Position numbers and translations under genes: made by a program. From Clostridiales bacterium (lineage in GTDB: Bacteria > Bacillota > Clostridia > Lachnospirales > WQUN01), in assembly GCA_031269415.1 (NCBI GenBank), contig JAISZF010000166.1, forward strand, positions 1 through 18,338: DNA of 18,338 nt. The letters run 5' to 3'. This document shows, piece by piece, positions 7,383 through 14,613 of the stretch. Positions within the stretch are counted from its first letter, which is position 1, and the number at the start of each line of letters is the position of its first letter. Under the pieces are notes generated by a model, which was given only the letters and a program-made list of their open reading frames with translations, did no database searches and had not been told where the DNA came from.

Positions 7383-9092
7383 TCAGTTCGCATCTTTCAT
7401 GGCGGGCATTATATCGTTGACGTTCACCTCGGCGTATAGGATATTTTTATTCCCGACTTTTTCCGTAAACTCACCGTTGGCGTTAGTTTTAACGCCGGTT
7501 ATGTCCTCCAGAGCCACGCGGCTCGGGTTTGTGCCGACAACCGGATTACCCTTTATACCAAGCCAGATCAAGGCGTTGTTGAAGACATTGTCCTCATGCG
7601 TTATGTTGTACTCGATCTTCTCCGCGCCGGTCGCCACATTGCCCTCCGCCGAGTCCGGATTGCCCAGAATAGGGGCGGCGTCGACTGGTGTGATATTTTT
7701 CACGGGCATGTTGACTGTAAACAATATGTTGGCTTTCGCCCCATGCCCCATTTTCAGTACTAACGAGCCGTCGTCCACGCGTTTCCAGACCTGCAGATTC
7801 GCCGACAGTTCCGTGAATTGATCACCGTACTGGATTTCCATCGTGACACCGAGGTTGCGCGTGTCAGTATAATGATTGCCGCCATTGCTATCAATCTCAA
7901 TGACCTCACCGCCGCCATAACTTCCGGTTTCCGACAGAAGAGTGTCCATCTCCGTAATCGAAAGCGGCCTGAACACCGGCGGGTTGGAGTCGGGCTCAAC
8001 CAGTATGGAGATCCAGCTCTCTCGAATGGCCGCGACGGATTTCGTGGCTTTTTTTACCTTTTCCATGGCGTTTTGCAGGATCATGTAATCGTTGTATTCC
8101 TTTAAGAGCTTATCAAGTTTTATCTGAACCGCGGCCTCGCTGTTTCGGGCGGCCTCCGCGGCGATCAACGCCTGCCTGGCGTTTTCCGCTTCCTTAGCCA
8201 GCGGGAGACTGCCGGGGCTCGCTTTCGCCGCGGCAAGTTTTGTCTCAAAGTCCTCCGCGAGTTCTTCGTAGCCATCGCCGATCAATTCTTCGTACGCTTT
8301 CACAGCTTTGTTTAGTAAGGGCTTAACCTCGGCGGCGGCCGCTTTCAAATCATCGAGTGTTATGTAGTCTTTCGGAGCATTCGGGTACTGCCTGTCATTA
8401 ACCGCCTTGGCGACGTCCGCGAACCAGATATGGGTTCTCGCCGCCTGGGGGGAGTCCGGGTAGCCGGAAACGCCGTCAGGGTACCCGACCAGAGTGCTGA
8501 CCTTTGGAACCATCCCATTCAGAACGTAATAACCGGGAATATAGTCAACCAAGTCTTTCTGGATACCGGGCGGTATCTGGAACGCGTTAGTCGCCGGCTC
8601 CACGCCCAGCATGTCGTCCACGCTCGTGTACACGTACGCTTCATCGCCCACGTTTTCAATGGTGTACAGGAACTGATTTTTCGCCGCTAACTGATTTAGC
8701 AATTCTGTGGTGAACGCTTCAGGCGGCTGATCACCGTCCACATACACCTTTTTGCCTTTGTACTCACCATTTTTGTTAAAATTGTTCGAATCGCTTAAAA
8801 TATCCCTCGCGATTCCCGCCCAATAGATATCTTGCAGGTTAATGATATGCGGGTGTTCGGGGTCGTATTTTAAGGGAATCCATTCAAATTTGTCCGTGGA
8901 GGGATTAAAATCGTAATACGATAAGCCCTCCGCCGCGATTTTGATCTTCTCCAACGCGATATCGCCGCCGCTTAAAATTCCCCGGCTGGTAAACCAAGCG
9001 TATGTGGACGCGCTTATTAGCAGGATAACCACCAGCGCAGCCGCGACGAGCTTGCTTTTATGCTTCCAGAAGCTATTCAGGCGTTTTGTCAT
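7383..9092 (-). CDS. SipW-dependent TasA-like surface protein with helical insertion, paralogue 1 (569 aa)
   Basis: The N-terminus is a SipW-type signal: basic residues, a hydrophobic core at 14-28 and STYAWFTSRG at 29-38. Next come beta-rich blocks including YTIENVGDEAYVYTSVDDM (143-161) and FQIPPGIQKDLVDYIPG (171-187), and THIWFADV near 220. A long Ala/Lys/Glu-rich helical region covers about 245-355. The rest is beta-rich, with NMPVKN (461), HEDNVFNNALIWLG (499-512) and VVGTNPS (518). All of these recur in the 491-aa protein encoded four genes later. Being the longer paralogue placed early in the operon, it may be the main structural subunit, exported and cut by the operon's own SipW-type peptidase. 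That role is inferred. ATG 9092 is preceded by GAGGAG with 8-base spacing. Confidence 0.8.
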   Translation of the reverse strand: MTKRLNSFWKHKSKLVAAALVVILLISASTYAWFTSRGILSGGDIALEKIKIAAEGLSYYDFNPSTDKFEWIPLKYDPEHPHIINLQDIYWAGIARDILSDSNNFNKNGEYKGKKVYVDGDQPPEAFTTELLNQLAAKNQFLYTIENVGDEAYVYTSVDDMLGVEPATNAFQIPPGIQKDLVDYIPGYYVLNGMVPKVSTLVGYPDGVSGYPDSPQAARTHIWFADVAKAVNDRQYPNAPKDYITLDDLKAAAAEVKPLLNKAVKAYEELIGDGYEELAEDFETKLAAAKASPGSLPLAKEAENARQALIAAEAARNSEAAVQIKLDKLLKEYNDYMILQNAMEKVKKATKSVAAIRESWISILVEPDSNPPVFRPLSITEMDTLLSETGSYGGGEVIEIDSNGGNHYTDTRNLGVTMEIQYGDQFTELSANLQVWKRVDDGSLVLKMGHGAKANILFTVNMPVKNITPVDAAPILGNPDSAEGNVATGAEKIEYNITHEDNVFNNALIWLGIKGNPVVGTNPSRVALEDITGVKTNANGEFTEKVGNKNILYAEVNVNDIMPAMKDAN

Positions 9093-9121
9093 TTTCTCTT
9101 CTCCTCATTTATTTGGATATC

Positions 9122-9145
9122 GCCGCGCCGGTGTATCGGCGCGGC
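9122..9145 (-). other. Intercistronic GC-rich hairpin
   Basis: GCCGCGCCG and CGGCGCGGC form a perfect 9-bp, almost all-GC stem with a 6-base loop. It sits between the stop of the giant beta-helix gene (9154) and the ribosome-binding site of the 569-aa gene. No U-run follows, so readthrough is expected. It could protect one mRNA segment, mark a processing point, or partly reduce downstream expression. Confidence 0.6.
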
Positions 9146-9153
9146 AAACTATT

Positions 9154-12100
9154 CTACGAGCAGGTGACCACGAATTTCGACGTGTAAGTCTTTTTCATTA
9201 CGGAATTAGTAACAGTGAGGGTTATGGTGGCGGTGCCTGATTTAAGGCCCTTCAGCGTCCATATTCCATCCGCATCGCTTAGGCTTACAATCGTGCTGTT
9301 GTTTGACTTGTAAGAGTAAGTGTAATCAGCCTCGGAACCGCCGATATCCTCCCAGTTGGTATCAATATCCGGAATGGCGAGAGTCGCGCCTTTTTTAAGA
9401 TACTGAGTAAGCCCGCCGAAACCGTCTTTAAAGTATACATCGTATATTATGATCGTCAGCTCTCGCGCAGCGGTTTCCTCGCCCAGCGTCGCCGTCACAG
9501 TGAATGTGAACTCTCCGGCTTTAGTTGGCGTTCCGTTTATTATTCCGGTGGCCTTTTTCAAGCTTAAACCGGTCGGCAGCGATCCCGATTCCAGTGTCCA
9601 CTTCGTGTCCGCGTCGGCGGCCTCCAGAGTCTGTTTATAGGCAACGCTCATAAAGCCGTACGGCAGACTTTCGGTCACGATTTCGAAGGGATCCTCCGTG
9701 GGGGGTTCTTCTTCTATGGTATAGGTAAAGGTGTTGATCTCACTGTCGATCATACCGTCCTTGACTGCGATTGCTTTTATGGTGGTATCCTCGGTAACGG
9801 TAATCGGCTCGGTGTATAGAACGCTTAGAGCGCTGCCCGACGCCGGAGTGGATCCGTCAGTCGTGTAGTAGATGCTTGCGTCAGCCGTTTCCGTGGATAA
9901 ACTCACGCTATAGCCGGAGTCTATTGTCCCTGACGGCGGATCGGCGGTAGGCGCGGCGACTTGTTCAATGTCAATAGCATTAAATGTAACGCTAATAGTA
10001 TGATTCGCCGTCACGTTAGTAAATGCGTATGTCTTTGCGGAGCTGTCATCGACGTCGGCGAGAGAATCGGTCACATCCTGATCGTCATCGATGATAACGG
10101 ATTCAATGACGTATCCCTCGTCTGGCGTAATAGTAAAAGTCTGGTCGTTTCCGCCAACTACTTCTGTTTTTCCGGCGGGGCTGACGCTGCCGTTTTCGGG
10201 GGCGGCGGCGGTAATAATAAAGCGACGAACCACGCCGGAGCCTTCATACGCGCCCATGCTGTAAGGAGCGGTCTTTCGTAAATCGTTGCCGAAATAATCG
10301 GTGTCGACGCCGACCGTCTCAAACGCGCCGTCATTAAGGGCCGGAGAGTTCACGTACAGGAGGTAACCCTGATCGTCGCCGGAGCCAGGTAAAACAAACA
10401 GAGGTTCTGTTACAATATTTCCATCTTTGTCTTTCGCATCGCCGCTGGTGCTTTCCGGAACGGTTATCAGATAAAAATCATTGTAACCGTAATTAATGTT
10501 ATTGAATCCCGCCGCGTCAAAACCGACGCCGGTTAAAGAGGCAGCGTTATAAAAGATATTATTTTTAAAATATAGATGCTCCGGCTCGTATGAACCCGCG
10601 GCTTCCAGCTTAACGACGTTAGTTACCGACGTGTTAGATAAGTAGACGGTGTTGTGGGTAATAGCCGCCCAACTGCCGACCCTTCCGCGAAAGCGCATGA
10701 TAACGCCGCCGTCGTCCTCGCTGATGTTATGGGAAATAGCCGGCTTGGTAACGGTTGACGAACTTTCCGTGATTTCAACAAAGCCCAGAGCGTTGCCCAA
10801 ACTGAAATTATAATGGATTTTTGGATTTTGGCTGCCCGTGCCTATATAGAGCGCGACGCCATTGGAGCTAATGATCCGGTTGCCCTTGATCGTTGGGTTC
10901 GGGCTGTGCATAACCGACACGCCGGAAGCATCCGCGCCACTTATTTCATTGCCGCTGATTTCCGGGCTTGCCGCGTAATCCAAGCGTATCGCGTCGCCGC
11001 CGATATTTTCAAAGACGCTGTCGGTTATTGATACGTTCGACGCGGCGGCGTCCGTCGTTCCCTCTATGTTGACGCCCGCGCCATAAGCGCCCTCAATATC
11101 CTTAACGGTAAGTCTTCGCAGTGTAACGCCGCCTGTCGTCCCCTTAATATTGACGCCGTAACGCTTCTCTCCGCTTTCGGAAGTATTTTTCAGATGTATA
11201 TCCTGTATGGCCCAAAAGCTCTGGTTTGTCAGAGTAATCGCCGCTTCGGCTCCGAATCCGTCGATGATCGGCGGTTCGCCTTCGCCGTAACTCCCGATCG
11301 TAATTGGATGTTTTAATGAAACGCCGTCGCCTTTCGGGGCAATGGCGCCGTGCCATTCGCCGTCAGCTTTAAAAAGAATTTGATCCTCCGGCTTAAACTG
11401 GGCAGTATTGACATTCTTCAGCGTACTCCAGGCTGTATCGGGGGAAAGACCGTCGTTATCGTCGGCGCCGTTTTTCGCGTCGATATAATATGTGGCTTTA
11501 TCCGGATTAACCGACACGGCGGAACCGTTATACGCGCCAATATTAGGCGCTTCGTCATAATTGACGGTATTGCCGAAATAATCTCTCCCGCCTTTTACCG
11601 CCTCCATAAATCGCTCGTTTGACAATGCGTCTTTCCAATATTGCTTCGTCAGCGTATCTTCCCTGGGATAAGGCACGCGGACGTTATACCCGCCGACTTC
11701 CGCTCCGTCCAGTAGTAGTACGCGCGCACGGTTTTCAATTATTTCATTGGCTGCGGTTTCTATTACCAGACCCGCGCCGATGGCCGGTGAACCCTCCAGC
11801 AGCGCGTATCCTTTCATCGCTTCGGAGTCGGGAGCGCCCGCTGTGACTGAACTGGGCGCGGCGCCGGGATTTACCAGCAGGGGATCCTGGCCGACAATAT
11901 TATTCGTTCCATTCGCTATGGGCGCGTTCGCGCCGGGGCTTCCATTGATTAAATTGTAATCAAATTTCAAATTTTGGATGGAAACCTGTTTTGTAATGTT
12001 TGTATTTGTCTTGTTCAGTTCACCGTCGGCAGTCAGCGTGGCGTGAGTGCCGGTATCGGTCAGATGCCATTCGTTTGTCGTTCCCTGTAAATCGAAGATA

Positions 12101-13761
12101 TTATTAAAAAAGCTTACCGACGTGGGATAACCCGCGCCCCACGACCACAGCGTGACGGGTCTTACGGACGTACCCGGCGCTTGGTAGTGGGTGTTGTTGT
12201 AAATCAACGCGCCATCCGAATAGCCGCTGAACGAATAGATCGCACCCCTTTCGTTTTGGGTGATGTTGTAGCGGATAATGGGGTCTCTGGTGCGCATTTG
12301 CAGCAGCGCGGACACACCGGCGTCCGTTCTCTCTTCACGCACACCGTTAACCAGCTCGTTGCCGGCCATTTCGCCGTCCTGCCGTATGGAGCACAGCAGC
12401 ATAAATCCGGCGATATTATCATGAGAATAATTATATTGATAAATAGTGCCCGTTTGGCAGTAATCAACGTCAAAAGCCTGACCGTCGGGCGTATGCGCGC
12501 CTCCGTAAGATTCGTTAAACTGAAAGACCGTGTCGTCGGCGTTCCACGCCCACATGCCCGCCGACGCGCCTGCTTGACCGCCGACCCATGTGTTAAAGCC
12601 ATTGACCGTATTATACTCAACAATCGCCCCGATTGTCTCTTGCGGCAGAATTCCGTCGCCGCCGATATTATCCAAATAGTTATTTCGGATAACCACGTTT
12701 GTACTTGGCAGCCAGTCGGATAGACCGTCGTTTCCGTAGTATGTTTTGTTCCGGTGATCCATTTCCGGGCGAAGATTCTGCCGGGAATGGATCACAATGC
12801 CCTGCCGCTGCACACTTCGTATCGTATTGCCGCTGATCAGAATATCGTCGTACAGCGAGAGTTGTCTGCCGTCCTGGCCGTTCGCGTAGAATTCAATCAT
12901 ATAAAGAATTCCGGCGTTGCCCCAGTAATCCTTCAAGCCAGCTTGGCCGTAAATATCATGGACGTAACAATCCATCACATAAATATGGCTCAGCTTGCCT
13001 ACGCTGTCGTTTCGGATAAGTATGCCGTCCCGGACTCCTGTACCCTTGGCAAGGCTCGCCGCGTGATTTGTTACCTCAAGGTTGGTGATTTCCCAGTATT
13101 GCCCGTTTTCCAAATATACGGACGCCGAAACGTTTTTTGTTTCCGAAGGCATACTGATATCGCTGTTGAAAGGAATTATGGTTATTGTTTTCTCAGCGCC
13201 CTGGGCGTTTATTATCGGTTTGGCCTCGCCGCCGTATTTACTTACGACGATAGGCTTGTCGGCGCTGCCCGAGCCGTGAAGCTCCAGCATCGCGCCTTCC
13301 CACGCGTCGCCTGATTTGAAGTAGATCTTATCGCCCGGCGCGAACGTTACGGAATTGACTTTGGCGATACTTTTCCAAGGAGAACCCTCCAAGCCGTTGT
13401 TATCGTCGCTGCCGGCTTTGGCTATGTAATACTCGGTGTCGCCCGGTGACGCGTATGGATCAATAGGCGCGGGACGCTCCAATTTGCTTATCGCGTCTGT
13501 TAAGGCAGTTAGGGCTTCTCGAACCGCGTCCTCCAATGATTCGTCGGTAATGTCTTTCGCGGCTGATAAAGCTGAAACAAGCGCGAGCCAGGTTTGTTCC
13601 GTATAGTCGGTTTCTTTGAGTTTCCCAGTGGACGCTATCGCTTGGGATAAATCCAGTCGGTTTTTCGTCGTATCCGCTATGGCTAGATCATCCAAATATC
13701 CAAACCCGCCCGCGGAATTATTAATCGCCAGGATATTCACTGATGTTTTGCCCTCGCCCAT
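9154..13761 (-). CDS. Giant secreted parallel beta-helix protein, main part downstream of the frameshift (1535 aa)
   Basis: This frame continues the CBM-like domain begun in the 13737-14306 frame; residues 1-30 supply its last strands (SVNILAINN, GYLDDLAI). Then come a FIVAR-like helical segment (34-95), a first beta-helix module starting YYIAKAGSDDNNGLEGSPWK (111 to about 745), and a second starting YYIDAKNGADDNDGL (758 to about 1175). The C-terminus has an InlB-B-like repeat (1179-1262), a chitobiase C-terminal-like domain with YYTTDGSTP (1269-1349), a putative Ig domain with GSLPTGLSL (1359-1441) and a Big2-like Ig domain (about 1442-1535). Beta-helices of this kind bind or cleave polysaccharides, but no catalytic triad was identified. 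The ATG at 13761 has no ribosome-binding site at normal distance (AGGAG lies 22 bases away) and no signal peptide, so it is unlikely to be a true start. Confidence 0.85.
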   Translation of the reverse strand: MGEGKTSVNILAINNSAGGFGYLDDLAIADTTKNRLDLSQAIASTGKLKETDYTEQTWLALVSALSAAKDITDESLEDAVREALTALTDAISKLERPAPIDPYASPGDTEYYIAKAGSDDNNGLEGSPWKSIAKVNSVTFAPGDKIYFKSGDAWEGAMLELHGSGSADKPIVVSKYGGEAKPIINAQGAEKTITIIPFNSDISMPSETKNVSASVYLENGQYWEITNLEVTNHAASLAKGTGVRDGILIRNDSVGKLSHIYVMDCYVHDIYGQAGLKDYWGNAGILYMIEFYANGQDGRQLSLYDDILISGNTIRSVQRQGIVIHSRQNLRPEMDHRNKTYYGNDGLSDWLPSTNVVIRNNYLDNIGGDGILPQETIGAIVEYNTVNGFNTWVGGQAGASAGMWAWNADDTVFQFNESYGGAHTPDGQAFDVDYCQTGTIYQYNYSHDNIAGFMLLCSIRQDGEMAGNELVNGVREERTDAGVSALLQMRTRDPIIRYNITQNERGAIYSFSGYSDGALIYNNTHYQAPGTSVRPVTLWSWGAGYPTSVSFFNNIFDLQGTTNEWHLTDTGTHATLTADGELNKTNTNITKQVSIQNLKFDYNLINGSPGANAPIANGTNNIVGQDPLLVNPGAAPSSVTAGAPDSEAMKGYALLEGSPAIGAGLVIETAANEIIENRARVLLLDGAEVGGYNVRVPYPREDTLTKQYWKDALSNERFMEAVKGGRDYFGNTVNYDEAPNIGAYNGSAVSVNPDKATYYIDAKNGADDNDGLSPDTAWSTLKNVNTAQFKPEDQILFKADGEWHGAIAPKGDGVSLKHPITIGSYGEGEPPIIDGFGAEAAITLTNQSFWAIQDIHLKNTSESGEKRYGVNIKGTTGGVTLRRLTVKDIEGAYGAGVNIEGTTDAAASNVSITDSVFENIGGDAIRLDYAASPEISGNEISGADASGVSVMHSPNPTIKGNRIISSNGVALYIGTGSQNPKIHYNFSLGNALGFVEITESSSTVTKPAISHNISEDDGGVIMRFRGRVGSWAAITHNTVYLSNTSVTNVVKLEAAGSYEPEHLYFKNNIFYNAASLTGVGFDAAGFNNINYGYNDFYLITVPESTSGDAKDKDGNIVTEPLFVLPGSGDDQGYLLYVNSPALNDGAFETVGVDTDYFGNDLRKTAPYSMGAYEGSGVVRRFIITAAAPENGSVSPAGKTEVVGGNDQTFTITPDEGYVIESVIIDDDQDVTDSLADVDDSSAKTYAFTNVTANHTISVTFNAIDIEQVAAPTADPPSGTIDSGYSVSLSTETADASIYYTTDGSTPASGSALSVLYTEPITVTEDTTIKAIAVKDGMIDSEINTFTYTIEEEPPTEDPFEIVTESLPYGFMSVAYKQTLEAADADTKWTLESGSLPTGLSLKKATGIINGTPTKAGEFTFTVTATLGEETAARELTIIIYDVYFKDGFGGLTQYLKKGATLAIPDIDTNWEDIGGSEADYTYSYKSNNSTIVSLSDADGIWTLKGLKSGTATITLTVTNSVMKKTYTSKFVVTCS

Positions 13762-14306
13762 TTGAAAGGGAATTTCAAAATAGCTCCTACAAACGAATCC
13801 GCGCTGCTTGACACGACCTTATAGTCGTCCGCGACCGTGTTTCCGGCGTGCTCATCGTCAAAATAGCGCAAACCTATCGAAAATTTGTCGCTGATGTTTC
13901 CAGACGACGTGTTGCCCATCTCGTTTCGGATATAACCCGTGAGCTTATAATATTCTCCCCCCGTCAACCCTCCAACAGTCTGTTGAATACTGGCGATATT
14001 ATCGTTGCCGCTTCCAGGCACGCCCGCGAAATAATTTCCTGTGCGCGGAGAACCGTGCCTCCCAGCGGGTTCGCTGCTGCTGGTAAAATAAGCCGGAGCC
14101 GCGTATGGGCTTTCAGTGGCGAACCACCTGCCGTAAGCGTCTCCCGTTTTGGGAAAGGTTCCGCCCGCTTCAAATCCCGGATTTTGAATCGGATTACTAT
14201 CAAGCGCTAGGACGTTAAGCCGTAACGGGCCGAGACTCCCCAAGACTATCACCACGGTCACGAACGCCGATATTATCCCTCTGAACTTACCGATTACCCC
14301 TGTCAA
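13737..14306 (-). CDS. Giant secreted parallel beta-helix protein, N-terminal part upstream of the frameshift (189 aa)
   Basis: This is the true 5' end of the giant gene. The start is TTG 14306, supported by AAGGAGGGG 5 bases upstream. A signal peptide covers about residues 1-34 (hydrophobic 11-33, ending NVLA). After it comes a CBM4/9-like jelly-roll carbohydrate-binding start: NPIQNPGFEAG, WFATESPYAA, GNYFAGV, SIQQTVGGLTGGEYYKLTGY and FSIGLRYFDD. The frame stops at 13737 after an out-of-character basic tail (KWARAKHQ). The expected final strands of the domain continue in the -1 frame, so this and the 1535-aa frame are one gene of roughly 1,710 codons. A sequencing error, a real one-base deletion or programmed frameshifting could explain the break. 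Confidence 0.8.
   Translation of the reverse strand: MTGVIGKFRGIISAFVTVVIVLGSLGPLRLNVLALDSNPIQNPGFEAGGTFPKTGDAYGRWFATESPYAAPAYFTSSSEPAGRHGSPRTGNYFAGVPGSGNDNIASIQQTVGGLTGGEYYKLTGYIRNEMGNTSSGNISDKFSIGLRYFDDEHAGNTVADDYKVVSSSADSFVGAILKFPFKWARAKHQ
13764..13788 (-). other. Frameshift site with slippery heptamer and upstream Shine-Dalgarno-like sequence
   Basis: In the upstream frame the minus strand reads TTC CCT TTC, containing C-CCT-TTC, an X-XXY-YYZ-type heptamer (13764-13770). AGGAG lies 13 bases upstream (13784-13788). A -1 slip would join FPF directly to QMGEGKTSV in the long frame. TTTGAAA-GGGAA-TTTCAAA at 13761-13779 is also an inverted repeat. The competing explanation is a one-base loss near GGAGC: GGAAGC would give VGSYFEIPFQMGEG. 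Confidence 0.5.
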
Positions 14307-14312
14307 AAATAC

Positions 14313-14320
14313 CCCTCCTT
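14313..14320 (-). promoter_or_regulatory. Ribosome-binding site fixing the TTG start of the giant protein
   Basis: AAGGAGGG on the minus strand sits about 6 bases before TTG 14306. No ATG in frame lies nearby, and the encoded residues form the start of a signal peptide, so TTG is the probable initiator. Confidence 0.7.
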
Positions 14321-14340
14321 AATGTTTGCCATAATGTTGC

Positions 14341-14380
14341 CAATGGTACATTTTGCAATGATACATTTTGTCCTGTACCA
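14341..14380. repeat. Tandem 15-base repeats with three phased TGRTACA-type heptamers
   Basis: CAATGGTACATTTTG (14341-14355) is followed directly by CAATGATACATTTTG (14356-14370), differing at one base. The heptamers TGGTACA (14344), TGATACA (14359) and an inverted TGTACCA (14374) start exactly 15 bases apart. They lie just downstream of the predicted start of the matrix operon, in its leader. A multi-site operator is the simplest reading. The first and third heptamers could also pair as an RNA stem. Confidence 0.6.
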
Positions 14381-14394
14381 CCGAACATATTTTA

Positions 14395-14422
14395 AGTATA
14401 TCGTAGATCAATGAGAATTCAA
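14395..14422 (-). promoter_or_regulatory. Probable sigma-A promoter of the matrix operon
   Basis: On the minus strand TTGAAT (14422-14417), a 16-base spacer and TATACT (14400-14395) match the -35/-10 consensus at 4/6 and 5/6 positions. The predicted start near 14388 gives a leader of about 80 bases that contains the phased heptamers. It was identified by eye. Confidence 0.55.
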
Positions 14423-14492
14423 ATGTAAAAATCCGAGATTAAATATGAAATAATCATAGATATGGAAAAACAAGGCTTCTATAAAAATTACA

Positions 14493-14521
14493 TTGACCCA
14501 TTGAGCGTCATTTCATATAAT
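14493..14521 (+). promoter_or_regulatory. Strong sigma-A promoter of the foldase/oxidoreductase genes
   Basis: TTGACC (14493-14498), a 17-base spacer and a perfect TATAAT (14516-14521) make a near-consensus promoter. The predicted start near 14528 gives an 86-base leader with a GC-rich part capable of folding (CCGCG and CGCGG around 14564-14582). Confidence 0.75.
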
Positions 14522-14613
14522 ACGTAAGCGTCGAAGTGAACCGGCGGCGGCGTATTCGTCCCGCGTCGCGTTCCCGCGCGGTCGAATGACTTTGTTTTCG
14601 AGAGGAGTTGTGT

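Larger units (their letters stand above)
14307..14613. other. 307-base divergent promoter region
   Basis: No gene is seen here. The region separates the minus-strand matrix operon from the plus-strand foldase gene. It holds a sigma-A-like promoter for each direction (14395-14422 minus, 14493-14521 plus), a cluster of 15-base-phased heptamers (14341-14380), an AT-rich middle and a GC-rich leader for the foldase gene (about 14540-14590). Confidence 0.7.

Noticed and set aside
7225..7821. Plus-strand 198-aa open frame across the junction of the 374-aa and 569-aa genes
   Set aside because: It is antisense to two genes with signal peptides, ribosome-binding sites and clear paralogy; the frame has no recognisable domain.
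12181..13314. Two long plus-strand open frames (about 180 aa each) opposite the giant beta-helix gene
   Set aside because: They are antisense to well-supported domains, lack convincing ribosome-binding sites and read as low-similarity Val/Arg/Ile-rich sequence, as expected from codon bias in the real gene.
13755..13761. ATG 13761 as a genuine independent start for the 1535-aa protein
   Set aside because: No ribosome-binding site at usable distance, no signal peptide, and the first 30 residues complete the carbohydrate-binding domain started in the other frame.
9154..13761. Assignment as a pectate lyase or other specific polysaccharide lyase
   Set aside because: The beta-helix pattern is clear, but no family-specific catalytic residues could be recognised by eye, so only a structural description is given.
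14341..14380. CRISPR-like repeat array
   Set aside because: The two 15-base units are directly adjacent with no spacers; nothing else in the window resembles an array or cas genes.
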